Shown one piece after another: positions 44,374 through 56,499 of a DNA stretch of 64,000 nt. A program made the position numbers and the translations under genes. Below the pieces are notes generated by a model. That model saw nothing but the letters and a program-made list of their open reading frames with translations, had not been told where the DNA came from and did no database searches. Origin of the DNA: Anaeramoeba flamelloides (taxonomy: Eukaryota; Metamonada; Anaeramoebidae); NCBI GenBank assembly GCA_027625915.1, contig JANTQA010000015.1, positions 9,825,001-9,889,000 on the forward strand. The letters are read 5' to 3'. The stretch's first letter is position 1, and each line of letters opens with the position of its first letter.

Positions 44374-47300
44374 ATGACGAGCAAGGTGCAATTCAAACTA
44401 AGAAAAAGTAAAAGTTACGTTTGTGTTGTTTCTGTTCTATTCAAAAGGAAACCTGCACCTTATCTTGTTTTTTTTAATTTTTTTTTATGTTTTTCTTCGC
44501 AAAATACATTTAAACAAAGTCAAAAAAACAAAAACAAAAAATATCAAACAAACAGTTTTCAAAACTTAAACTACTTTATTTTAAAAAAAACAAGAACTCG
44601 GAAAAACTTTAACAAAATTCAACTTTTTTTTTTTTATTTTTTTTTCACAAATGTAAATCAATAAATTACTTTTATCAACCCGTTAACAAAAAAGTTTTTA
44701 ACAAAGGACTGGAAATAGGTCTCCACAAGTTTGTCAGCTTTTAGAAAAATACCTATAAATTCTCAAAAATGATTTTTACTTTTTTGTATACTTTCCTTAT
44801 TATTGAAAATGTTTTTCAGAGTTTTGAAGAAAGAATTTTATTGTTCGAAATATAAACAAAACTTGTAAATTAGTTGATAACAGGTCTGTTGTTGAAAAAA
44901 AAAAGCAAAATGTATTGAAAGGTTGTGTTTGCAAGATATTAAAAAATTGAAATTGATCCAAAAAGTTTATATTTTTCTATTAAAATTTATCAGTCATTTT
45001 CAAAACTTTTTTATTAACACTTTTTACAAAAGGAATTTTTTGAATTTTGTTTTTCAATCACAAAAAAATCCATCTTTTGAAAATGTGTAAATTAATCAAT
45101 TAAATAAACCTTTTTTGGATCGACGTGTTTTTTTGTATTTTTGCCCTTAGTACTTTTTCTTTTTCTAACAATAGTCCATCAATTTTTTTTCAAATGTATT
45201 TTCTTATTAAAAAAATAAATTCAATAATATTTTTTGAACCAATATTCTAGCAAATACTTGCAAAGGTTATTTTAAGAGTGTTTGCTTTTTTTTAAAATGA
45301 GAAATACTGGCAAATTCAAAATACTACACGGGTGGGACAAATCCTAAATTTGTTATTTTTTAGGTAGCATAATTATTAATATACTTATACTAGGATACTC
45401 TCTTCTTTTGTATAATGTGGATTTGAAAAATTCACACAATACATGTAAATCAAGATATCCCCAGCAAGTTTTATTTGAAGATATTGCAACCAGTTGATTA
45501 TTTTGTTCCGCCCGTGTGTTAAAGACTATTTTGTTCACTTATCATTTTATCAATCTTATAACATCCACTTTCAAAGCAGTTCTTTACAAAGAAGATTTCA
45601 AATATCAAGGAATTTTACAAAGTTTCTTAGCATTTGAATCAATAAAAGGTTTGATTCAAAACTTTGTAAAATAATATAAAAAATGGAGAAATGAAGTGAA
45701 AATTTGAAAAATGAATATGTGGATTTATCAGTATGTGTAAAATAATTTGAATCAAGTTTATGTTAACTTATTTTGATTGCAATCGTTTTCAAAAAGTGGA
45801 AACTTGTCAGTCAGCTTTAAAAAAGTGTGACAAAATTTTTTTTAATAAACTACTAAAAATAGGCCTATTGAGGTTTGTAAGTAGTTTTATAGATCGTTTG
45901 GAAAACTTATTTATCACACTATTTTTAAAATGAACATACAAGTATAAAAAGTTTTATATTTGTTATTCAATCCAAATAAAAATTGATTTTACGAAACACT
46001 ACAATCTATAGAAAAGAAATTCTCTTCCAATTAGATCTTTGATTTTGAACTTTCAATCTTCAACACAGGTAGGACAATTTTTTAAACTGGAAAACTAAAA
46101 AAAACCAGCGAATTCCATTCGTTGCAACCGCGTAGACTAAATAATTTTTTGAAAATTCGCGTTTAATTTTCATGATTTCTTTATTTATCTTACTACACTG
46201 AAAAATCTTTCATTATTGAAACTGAATAAAATAAATAAAATAAATATACAATTAAAATAGCTAGAAGAATGATTTCTTTTTTTTATTTGAGTTTGTTTTG
46301 TAACTTCAAAAAAAAGAAATAATCCTCAAATTTCAACTTTAAAATTCATTTTGTTATAATTAAATACTTTACAAGAAAAAAATTTCTGATCGATCACAAA
46401 AAAACAAAAAGTAAAAACAAAAAAATATATTAAATTCTGATGAAAAAAAAATATACTTATCAGATTCTATAATTAAACTGTATATGTGAACTGAGTTGAA
46501 ATTTTCACTCCATTGGTTAATTGCTTTTCTCTAGTCATGTTGAAGTTAATAAATATTATGATAGAATGAGTGTATGCTCTAAAAAAGTAATATTTAATTC
46601 TTTTAAAACAAATTTAAAAGAGGAAAGGACTTATTACTTAAGTGCAGCACAATTTGAATTTTTTTTCACAATGAGACAAAAAACTATTTTTTTTTTCATT
46701 TCTAAACGAGTATTTTTGGTCAAAAAATCAACAAAATAATGATTTAAAAACAATTTTGTAAAAAAGTATATTAGAAAAAATGAAATTATTTTTTTAACAA
46801 AAGACAATAAAGGATTCTAAAGAAAATAACTTTTTAGAAATAAAAACAAATCCTAAATATAAAAAGTTTTATTTTGCACCCCAAATCTTTCAGGGGTTGT
46901 TGGTTGTCTCTCTTTATGTTGATTATGTAGAAAAATTCAGGGTCACTATCATAATACCAACCTGTTTGTATAATACATGAATTGACAAAAGTTGATTTCA
47001 GTTAAATACATTAACACAATACTTGACAGAAGTTGATCTCTGTACAAGACAATTGCATATAAGAAGAAATTAAAATACCACCAACATTTCTCTTCTTCAA
47101 TACCTTTCCCACCAAATAAGAACCACACCTCAATAATTTTTCTTCTTCTCTACTTTTTAATTAAAAAAAAAAAAAAAAAATCAAAAAAAAAATACTTTTT
47201 TGCTAGGAAAAAAAAAGGAAACCCAAAAAAAGTAAATGAAAAAATAATAAAAAAGTTCTTTTTTAAATATTCCAAATCAATCAAATCATAATAATTTACA

Positions 47301-50300
47301 TTAACAAAATGAAAAATAAATTAAATCTGTATTATTTTAATAAACATACATTTTATTAATATATTTTTAATAATTTTATTTCGTAATTCTTTCATAAATT
47401 AAAAAATAAATTACAAAATAAAAAAATAAATGACAAAATAACAAAATAAATAACAAAATAAAAAAGGGTTTTGAAGAAAATACATTATTATTTGTTACAT
47501 CTTCAATACACATTCTCTCAAAGTTATTTGGAAATGGTAGTGAATTTGTCAAAAATAAATTTGAAGAAAGTTGTAAATTAATTTTTGGAAACAAATATTT
47601 AAAAGATAAGGAATTAAGGCATATTATAATTTCTGGTTTACCGAAAATTGCAAAATATAATAAACAAGAATTTTCAAAAAGATATCAAAAAAAAACATTA
47701 AATTTAATTATTAATGGCATTAAAAAGGACATCCGTCACCGATCATTAATTTTTGAAAGTTTAGGGGAGTTAATTCAAAGTCTGGGTGTCTTAATTAAAG
47801 AGGATCTATCAACGATTTTGGATATAATTAAAAAAAGTTTATATGTCAATAAAAAAAAATATTATTGTGATTCTTCATTGGTATGCATTGGCAAACTATC
47901 AGAAATCTTTAAAGAGCAGTTTTTAGATATATTATATGAAGAAGAAATATTTGATTTATTGTTTGAAATACCGCTTTGCAATGGCTTAATTGATGTGCTA
48001 ATAACTATTAGTGAAAATATACCAAAGCTATTATTTGAAATTCAAAACAAACTATTTCAAATTTTGCTAATTTCAATATATGAAAAGCCAACTAATGAAC
48101 CGGAAATGATTTCTGCGTTGTTTGAATTGGGTCTAGTCAGCACCAATCGTAAAAATAATACCATCCTTGACAAGTCTAATGATAAATTACTTTTAACATT
48201 AAAAACATTCCGAATTTTTAAATTTGAAGGTTTTGATTTACTTGAAATCGTCAGAGAACAATTATTAAAATATTTGGATCATGAAGTTTTCAATATTAGA
48301 TATGAAACTGTATTGACTTGTTTGAAAATTATTGAAAAGCAAATACCAAATTATAATTATTACAATAATGGCAATGAGAATAAGGGTGGCGGTGATGGTG
48401 AAGGCGAAGGTGATGGTGATGGTGATGGTGGTGATGGTCATCATCATGATCGATATAACAATTCAACAGCAACACTAACGCCAACACCATATGAAGGATC
48501 AGGATCATATGAAGCATATGTAGAATATGGGTCATATGAATCCTATAGTGGATATGGGGGATATGTGGAAATTATTGTGAGTGAGATCCTAGAAAGGCTA
48601 TTAAATGTGTCGGTTACCGATAATGATTCGGATTTACGGTTAATGATTTTGAAAAATTTAAAACCAATTTTTGATCCATATTTGTCTCAAAACGAAAATT
48701 TAAAAATTTTAAACATTGCAATGTCTGATAATATCTATGAGATCAAATATGAAGCGATCACTATTATTGGAAGATTAGCTAAAAGAAACCCTGGGTGTAT
48801 AATTCCTTATTTAAGGAAGCAATTGATTCAATTATTTTTAAAAATTGAGCACCCAGGCTTTTCACATATCATTTTGGAGAGTTGCCAATTATTAGCACAT
48901 CTAATCGAATCTTCACAATTAGTGATTTTCCCATATTCCATTTCACTAATGGAAAAATTGATTACAAAATTATCTTTTAATGAAGAAAATTCCATTGAGG
49001 AAGCGATGATCACAACTTCCATTTTGAAATCCATAGGTGAGTTGTGTAAAATAGGGGGGGAGAAAATGAAAATCTATGTTTATCGGATATTGCCGATTTT
49101 AATTGAAATGTTCCAAGATACTGCATTTCCAATTAGAAGACAAACCTCGTTAAAAACCTTGGGACAATTGATTCAAAACACCGGGTTTGTTGTTGAGCCT
49201 TATAATTTAATATTAAATTTACTGCCAACTTTATTAAAAATTTATAAAACTGAAAGGGATTGGTCAATTCAGAGGCAGGTATTAAATGTCATTGGTATAA
49301 TTGGAGCCTTAGATCCATATATCTATAAAAGAAATTTAAATTTAATCAAAATAAATGCCTCGGGAAGAAAAAATAAAAAGAAAAGACAGTTCGCTTTTTT
49401 AAATTCAAATATTTCTAGTTTGAGGAAAAGCTATCCTAAAAAAAAAAACTCTTTTAATCTTAATGGTAATAAATTAAATACCAATAACATTATTGTTCAA
49501 GGAAATGATCGTAATTTGAATATTAACAATTTAAATAATAACCTTAAAAATGGAAATAACCACAACACCAATGGGAATGGGAATGGGAATGGAAATCAAA
49601 AGGACAGCCACAACAATAACAACAACAATGGTAATAGCAACAACAATGGTGGTAATGGAAACAACGGAAGCGGCAATAATAATAACAAAAAGCTTTTATT
49701 AAATAATAATTTTTTAGGTTACAAAAATTTCCCAACTCCATTGTTAAATAATAATCAGTCTATGTTAAAAAGACATCAACAAAATCAGAATCAACAACAA
49801 CAACACCATCATCATCATCAACAACAACAGCAGCATCATCATTATCATCATCATCAAGAACAACAACGACGACGAGAATTTCAAAACCAATCGATACACA
49901 GGGACAATTTATTATATCAAACCAACAATTTATTAATCAAATATGAAAATGATCCGTTTGATTTTGCTGAAAATATTGTGGTTGGGCTAGATGACGAAGA
50001 ACAGGAGTCCCAAAATTCCAATGACATTTCATCAATTTTACCAAAATTTGGCAAATCCTTAGAAGACGATTACTATCCAAAAATTTGTATTATTGCCCTA
50101 TCCCGGGTATTAAATGATCCCAAAAAGACAACTTATTTGAAGGAAACGCTTGATGCCTTAAAAATTATTATTTCAAATTTAGGTATCAGCTGTGTACCAT
50201 TTTTACCAACAATTGTGCCTACATTTTTAAATATCTTTTATGGATGTGATTTAAAATTACAAAAGGCACTGTTTAGGCAATTAAAGGATTTGGTCAAAAT

Positions 50301-51908
50301 TGTGAGGCATAATATCAAGCCATATTTAAATGATATCTTGATTCTAATTGAGCAATTTTGGGATCCAAGCCTGTATATCCAAATAATATCATTAATTGAA
50401 GTCTTATCAAAAACCTTTGAAAAAAATTTCCAATCAAAGTTGCCGTCATTAATTTACAAAATGATTGAAATATTGCAATTTGATAATACCAAAAATAAAA
50501 AGGCTACATTAACTGTCTTGCATTGCTTTGAAGTTATTGGCATCCAGCTAGAGGGCTATTTGCATTTAATTATTCCTATATTAATCGAACTGTTAAACAT
50601 CAATCAAGATCTTGATTTACAAATTATCCAAACTTTAACCAAGCTATCGAAGCAAATAGACCTATCAGAATACTTAACAATTATCATACGATCGTTATTA
50701 AATTGTTTACAAGCCAATAACGAGAAATTAAGAGAAAAAATTATAGCCTTAATTTGCTTGCTATTGGTTCATTTTAATTCAAATTTCGAAATATTCTTGC
50801 CAATAATTAAAAAAACGTTTCTAAAATACAATATTAAAAATGGGCATTTTGAAGAATTTTTACAAAATTATTATTTGAATAATTCTCAAACTTTTATTGA
50901 TTCTGAAAAGTTTTTGGAATATGAATTTGATTTTAATGAAATTAAGGAAGACCCTCAAAGCCAAATAGACAATTTAGAAAATATTAAAAAATTGCAAATC
51001 TCTCAGGAAATCTTGCAATCGAATTGGAAAATTAATACTGAAAATACCTCTCTAAATCATAATTTTGATCACACTTTATTAAGTGGTGGTACTGGTGTTG
51101 ATGAGAAAAATGAAAAGAATGGTGAAGATGAAAATAATAAAACAAGAATAAATAATCAAAATAATATAAGAAATAATAATAATGTATTTAATAATAATAG
51201 TGGCGGCGGTAGTAGTGGTGGTGGTAGTAGTGGTCGTGTTAGTACGAATAATAATATCAATAATATAAATAATGAAGAAAAATGGAATATTTGGTATCAA
51301 AAATTATGTTTAATCTTTTTCCAAGAATCTCCAAGTCCCGCGTTAAGAAGTTGTAGCGCTTTGGCGCATTTATATAATGAATTTGCAGAGCAATTATTTA
51401 ATATAGTGTTTTTGAGTTGTTGGAATGAATTAGATGAGAATTTTCAACAAGATTTGATTTTTAATTTAGAATGTGCCCTAAATTCAAAAACAATACCTAT
51501 AAAAATTTTACAAAGACTGTTGAATTTATGTGAGTTTATGGAGCATGTCGACCGGCCATTGCCAATACCTTATAAAAAACTGGGTTTAATAGCAGAAAGG
51601 GGACACAATTATGCACAGGCTTTACATTATTTGGAAATTGAATTTAAACAAAATCCTTCTGAAGAGATCTTACTTTCTTTAATTTCCATCAATAATCAAA
51701 TTCAACAACCAAAATCTGCAATGGGGATTTTGACATATGCACAGAAATCCTTTAATATTGAATTGAAGGAAACTTGGTTTGAAGAATTGAAAAGATGGGA
51801 AGAGGCTTTAGAAGCATATGAATTAAATGAAAAAAAATATTTAAACAATAGCAATAATAGTACTGGTGGTGGTAATAATAATAAAAAGAACAATAATAAA
51901 AATAAAAA

Positions 51909-51954
<46 letters not shown>

Positions 51955-54900
51955 GGCCAACAATTAAATAATAAAAGCAATCGAAAAAAAAAGAAAATGA
52001 AAATAATTGAAGAAAATGAAAAAAAAAAAAAAACTTCTTTTAATTATCAATTAGGTAAAATGAGATGCCTATTGGCTTTAGGTGAATGGGATAAATTAAA
52101 CATTCTATGTAAAAATGTATGGGAAATTGCCGATTCAAATCAAAAAATTCAAATGGCAGAATATGCCGCAAAGGCATCGTGGAATTTAGGTAATTGGAGA
52201 TTAATGTCAAAATATGTTTCTGTGATGTTGGGCAACAATATTGAAGGCTGCTTTTTGAAGGCAGTCTTAAATGTGCATCAAGAAAAATATAACCAGGCCT
52301 TACACCAAATAGAACAGACTAGAAAGTTATTAGGTGAGCGAACTTTGAATTTAATTAATGAGTCTTATTCGAGAGCCTACACAGACTTTGTAGGCTATCA
52401 GCAATTAATTGAATTAGAAGAAGTTATTGAATATAAGAAATTGAAAGGAATAAATCCGAAAAGACAAAAAACAATTAAAAAAAGTTGGGTAAAAAGACTA
52501 TTAAATGTTCAGCAGGATTTAACAGTTTGGCAAGACATTTTATCAATTCATTCCATAGTCATCCCTCCTAAGAATTATATTGATATTTGGCTAAGATTTA
52601 GTAAAATAGCTCGAATTTCTGGTAACAAGAAATTATCTGAGAAATTTATTTTCCATCTATTAAAAAATACAAACAGTGGTAGCAGTGGTAACATTAGTAG
52701 TGGTGGTGGTGGTAGTAATCAAAAGAAAATTTTAAATAAAATTAATACAAATTTTAAAAATTTTAATGTAAATAATAATAATAATGATTTAAGTAAAATT
52801 CTTCAAAATGGTAGTAATAATTATAATCATGTAACTGAAATTACAGTTGATGAAAATAAAAATAAAAGCTTGAGATTTAAAAAAGAATTCGAGCAAGATT
52901 CAAAAATTAATTTTAAAACTTCAAATCCGAAGGTAATTTATGCCTATTTGAAGCATTTGTGGAAAATGGAAGAAAAAGAAAAGGCTATTTATGGTTTGAA
53001 AGCTTCCATCAACGCAATGCCTATTAATTCTATTAATAAAAAAAGTAATTTAAATGAGTTTGATAATAATGATTCTGAAATGGATGATGATGATGATGAT
53101 GTTGATGAATATGATTACGACGACGACGACGATGATGATGATGATGATGGCGACGACGACGAAGACGATGATGATGATGACGATGATGACAATAATGACA
53201 ATAATGACGACGATGAATATTCTGATGATGAAAAAGATAACTTTACAATAGTGAATAAAAATCGAAGAAAAAATAATCATAAATTATGGACTTCAGGATT
53301 ACAGGCAAGATTTCATTTAAAATTGGGTGAATGGAATTTAGCAATTCAATCGGAGTTAAGTCACAAAATGGTAAAGGGGATCTTAAATTCATTTTATACT
53401 GCAACAAAGTATGACAATAAATGGTATAAGGCGTGGCATAGCTGGGCATTAATGAATTTTTTAACTGTGAATAATTTAGAAAAGGAATTTGGTATTATTT
53501 CAAATAAGAAAAAAAATTATTTAAGCTCAGCTATTAAAGGGTTTTTTAAATCGATTTCGTTAAGCCCCCCGGGTAAATCAATTCAGGACACATTAAGATT
53601 ATTAACTCTGTGGTTTAGATATGGGACACACATTGAGGTAACGAATGCCTTGACTGAAGAATTTAAGACCATTTCAATCAATACCTGGCTAAGAGTCATT
53701 CCGCAGCTGATTGCAAGGATCCACACAACGATCATCCCGGTTCGGAAATTGCTACATATTTTATTAGGCGAAATTGGCAAAATACACCCGCAGGCCTTAA
53801 TTTATCCCTTGACTGTGGCTGTGCAATCGCAATCGGATCGCCACCAAAGAAAGTATATTAAGGATTGTAAGCAATGCAATGGCAACGGCTGTGATGAGTG
53901 TATCATCAACAATAAAAATCTTAATAAAATGAAAAATAAGACAACAACGCAAGAAAGCGAGGCCGAAAAGATTTTGACCAAAATGAAAATCCATTCGTCG
54001 ATTTTAGTTGAAGAAGCGGAATTGGTCAGCCAAGAGCTCATCAGGGTTGCCATTTTACTCAAGGAAAAATGGCATGAGGCCTTGGATGATTGCCTGAGAA
54101 TCTTTTTTGGTGAAAAGGATTCGCAATCGATGCTCGCGATTTTGAAGCCCCTGCACGATGATCTGCAAAATGGGCCCAAAACGAAAAATGAAAAAATCTT
54201 TTTCCAAACTTATGGCAAAAGGTTAAATGAGGCATGGAATTACTGTATTCAATTTATGAAAAGTAAGAATAAAAAAAAGCTCGAGCATGCATGGTCCATT
54301 TACTACCCCCTATTTAAAAAAATGGGGCATGAAATTCCTCAAATAACTCATTTGGACTTAGACAGGGTAAGCCCCAAATTGGATCAGGCAAATGACTTCG
54401 AATTGGCGCTGCCGGGCACATATGTTGCGAACAAGGAGATCGTCAAGATCTCGAAATTTTCAAAAAAATTCGAAATAATTTCCTCGAAGCAAAGGCCCAG
54501 AAAGGTCAAAATTTTTGGTAACAACGGCCTCGTGTATCAATTCCTGTTGAAGGGGCATGAGGATATACGGCAGGACGAAAGGGTGATGCAGCTGTTTGGC
54601 CTCGTGAATACGCTGCTATTAAATTCGCCCCTGACCAACAAAAGTAACCAGAGCATCCAGAGATACCCCGTGGTTCCCCTGTCGCCAAATAATGGGCTAA
54701 TCGGCTGGGTGCCAAATTCGGATACCATGCATGATCTGATCTTGCAATACAGGAAGTCCAGGAAAATAAGGCCCAATTTGGAGCACAAGATCATGCTCGA
54801 CGAATCCAAAAATTTGGAAAGGCTCACCAAAATGCAAAAATTGGAACTCTTTCTCCACACTTTGCAAAAAACAGACGGGCAAGACCTGGAAAGAATTCTG

Positions 54901-55629
54901 TGGCTCAAATCTTCAAATTCAGAATCTTGGCTAGATCGAAGAACCAATTATACCACGAGCTTGGCGGTAATGTCGATGGTCGGTTACATCCTCGGCTTGG
55001 GCGATCGCCATCCGAGCAACCTGATGATGAATCGCATCTCGGGAAAGATTTTGCATATCGACTTTGGGGACTGCTTCGAGGTGGCCATCCACAGAGAAAA
55101 ATTCCCAGAGACGATCCCCTTTCGCTTGACAAGAATGCTGATCAAGGCAATGGAGGTTTCCGGAACGGAGGGCAACTTCAGGTACACCTGCAAAAATGTC
55201 ATGAAATTGCTCAGAGAAAACAAGGATTCGGTGATGGCAATGCTAGAGGCATTCGTGTACGACCCGCTCATTAACTGGAGGCTGCAGCAAGACGAAATGG
55301 AATTCATGACATCAAAGCCCACAAATAAAAAACGGGCAAGAAGGAAAAGCATTTCACGCGTGTCAAAGCCCAATAAAAATAAAAACGGCGAGGTCATTTC
55401 CTGGAATATTGAAGAAACCATAACAACATTTGATGAGTTAATAGTGACAGAAGATATTAATAGAAAGGCATTAAAGGTAATCAAAAGAATAAATAACAAA
55501 TTGACGGGCAGGGATTTCGACCCAAATAAAACTTTAAACGTTTCGATACAGGTCGTGAGATTAATAGAGCAGGCTACATCAAATGAAAATTTATCTCAAT
55601 GCTATATCGGGTGGTGTCCTTTTTGGTAA
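43649..55629 (+). CDS. TOR: Target of rapamycin (TOR) serine/threonine kinase
   Basis: TOR is the catalytic core of the growth-controlling TORC1/TORC2 complexes. Two exons: 43649-44335 (229 codons, start chosen at the first in-frame ATG, MSDQLLKEFDNLF) and 47467-55629, in phase, 2949 residues to TAA. Order: HEAT repeats (1-1450, interrupted by inserts), FAT (about 1550-2360), FRB at about 2405-2510 (LVSQELIRVAIL, WSIYYPLF, so the Ser, Trp, Tyr and Phe of the rapamycin-FKBP12 pocket are kept). The kinase starts at SSKQRPRK (2567) with GHEDIRQDERVMQLFGL. The catalytic loop is GDRHPSN at 2741-2747 and DFG is at 2761-2763; FATC ends QCYIGWCPFW. Human mTOR has 2549 residues. The excess is in Asn/His/Gln (about 900-1040), Gly/Ser, poly-Asn (about 1700-1730) and poly-Asp (2100-2153) inserts, plus a four-Cys insert before FRB. 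All catalytic motifs are intact. Confidence 0.97.
45324..45520. mobile_element. Family H element (ACACGGG ends)
   Basis: About 197 bp. The left end CTACACGGGTGGGACAAA and right end TTTTGTTCCGCCCGTGTGT form an imperfect inverted repeat that is unusually rich in G/C for this region. Next to the left end lies a TGTTATTTTTTAGG block; no coding. Only one clear copy in the window, so family status is inferred. Confidence 0.6.
46870..47160 (+). promoter_or_regulatory. Possible promoter-like segment within the TOR intron
   Basis: Less AT-rich than its surroundings. It holds a direct repeat about 57 bp apart (TTGACAAAAGTTGATTTCAG and TTGACAGAAGTTGATCTCTG). This is followed by a GCATATAAGA TATA-like element near 47056 and a pyrimidine-rich stretch (CTTCTTCAATACC, CTTCTTCTCTAC) like a 5' leader. 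It lies 300 bp before TOR exon 2. Inference only; it could mark an alternative promoter, or be part of an old element. Confidence 0.25.
49480..49905 (+). repeat. Asn/His/Gln low-complexity insert in TOR
   Basis: In-frame AAT/AAC, CAA/CAG and CAT/CAC triplet runs between HEAT repeats of TOR (about residues 900-1041). The runs mix synonymous codons, so they are not fresh slippage products. Typical of loop expansions in AT-rich protists. Confidence 0.85.
51880..51990 (+). repeat. Poly-Asn (AAT) tract in TOR
   Basis: A nearly pure AAT run, with neighbouring AAC and AAA codons, inside the TOR FAT region (about residues 1700-1737). A pure AAT run is prone to replication slippage and may vary in length between strains. 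Confidence 0.8.
53077..53235 (+). repeat. Poly-Asp tract in TOR
   Basis: GAT/GAC-rich run coding about 40 Asp with a few Glu, Gly and Asn (residues about 2100-2153), in the FAT domain. Mixed GAT and GAC codons indicate age or selection on the acidic character. Confidence 0.85.
53866..53901 (+). other. Four-cysteine (CX2CX4CX2C) insert in TOR before FRB
   Basis: Residues 2363-2374 read CKQCNGNGCDEC. They lie in a roughly 45-residue insert between the end of FAT (LIYPLTVAVQS) and the FRB start (VEEAELVSQELIRVAIL). Human mTOR has at this position only a short linker with a single Cys, from memory. The spacing suits a bound zinc ion or a redox pair. A Lys/Asn/Thr-rich linker follows. Confidence 0.8.
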
Positions 55630-55960
55630 ATAATATTATTAGATTTTTTTTGGCTTTTGTTTTTTTTTTTGCTTTTTTAATTTTTTTTATTTTATTATTT
55701 TCATCATCTTTTTGTTTTTTTTTGTTTTGTTTTTTTTAGAAATTATTATAGAAACCAAGAAAAGAAAAGTAATAAAATATTAATTATTAAAAATTAGAAT
55801 AAATATATATATATATTATTTATTTATTTTATAATAATAATCCTTTAACGTTAAAAATTTGTTATTTGTGAATTTTCATTATAAGTTTTTTTTTTTTTTT
55901 ATTATTTTTATTATTCCAATAATTAGATCTTCAATTCTTTAACTTCATATAGATTTTAAA
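55630..55960. other. 3' UTR and downstream of TOR
   Basis: T-rich, with several AATAAA-like motifs (for example near 55798). Likely contains the TOR polyadenylation site. No coding. Confidence 0.5.
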
Positions 55961-56499
55961 TAAACCCCAATTCAAAATTTTTAACACACCAAAATTCTTT
56001 TTGTGAACAAAAAAAAACTTATTTAATCAATTCAAGAAGAAATACCAAATTAGAACTATTTGATAATTGAAATTGATAACACTTGTTTATAAATTACAAT
56101 ACTCACAAAACAAAAAAATAAATAAGTATCAATACTAATTAATCAAGGGTGTGTTAAAATTTTTGGAGAGAACAAAACAAAAAAATACATTGCTAAATTT
56201 CTTTAAATTCTATTAGATTTATTGATCGATCAAATGGTAAATACTACCAACTAATTTTATTTGAATTCTTCTATTTTGGAACAACTCAAATTTAATATGA
56301 TAACAATCATTGAAAAAAATTTTGATCGAACTAAACAAGTTACGGAATACAAAAAATGAAATGAAAGCAAAAACTAAATGATGAAAAAATGATTTTGATA
56401 TTTTACAAAAATCAAAATTATTTCAAATTTGGATGAAATTGTATTAGTGTGATTGTTTGGAACATTTTAGCTGTGTGGAAAATTTTGAATTTCAGTTTA
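55961..56499. mobile_element. Family D element, copy 4 (539 bp)
   Basis: Begins TAAACCCCAATTCAAAATTT and ends AAATTTTGAATTTCAGTTTA. Ends are inverted over about 30 bp. The body aligns end to end with 34623-35158, including TTATTGATCGATCAAATGG. No open frame. Sits a few hundred bp after the TOR stop. Confidence 0.8.

Larger units (their letters stand above)
44336..47466. other. 3.1-kb intron of TOR
   Basis: Donor GTAATT at 44336 followed by a run of about 30 T; acceptor AAG at 47464-47466. It contains the family H element at 45324-45520 and a less AT-rich, promoter-like stretch at 46870-47160. Two T-rich short plus-strand frames here (44371-44664, 46521-46739) are not convincing. Confidence 0.8.

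Noticed and set aside
45353-45538. 61-codon minus-strand frame in the TOR intron
   Set aside because: Lies within the family H element and includes its end.
54506-55499. Long open frames antisense or shifted relative to the TOR kinase domain
   Set aside because: They appear because the kinase region is G/C-richer and has fewer stops; TOR itself is unambiguous here.
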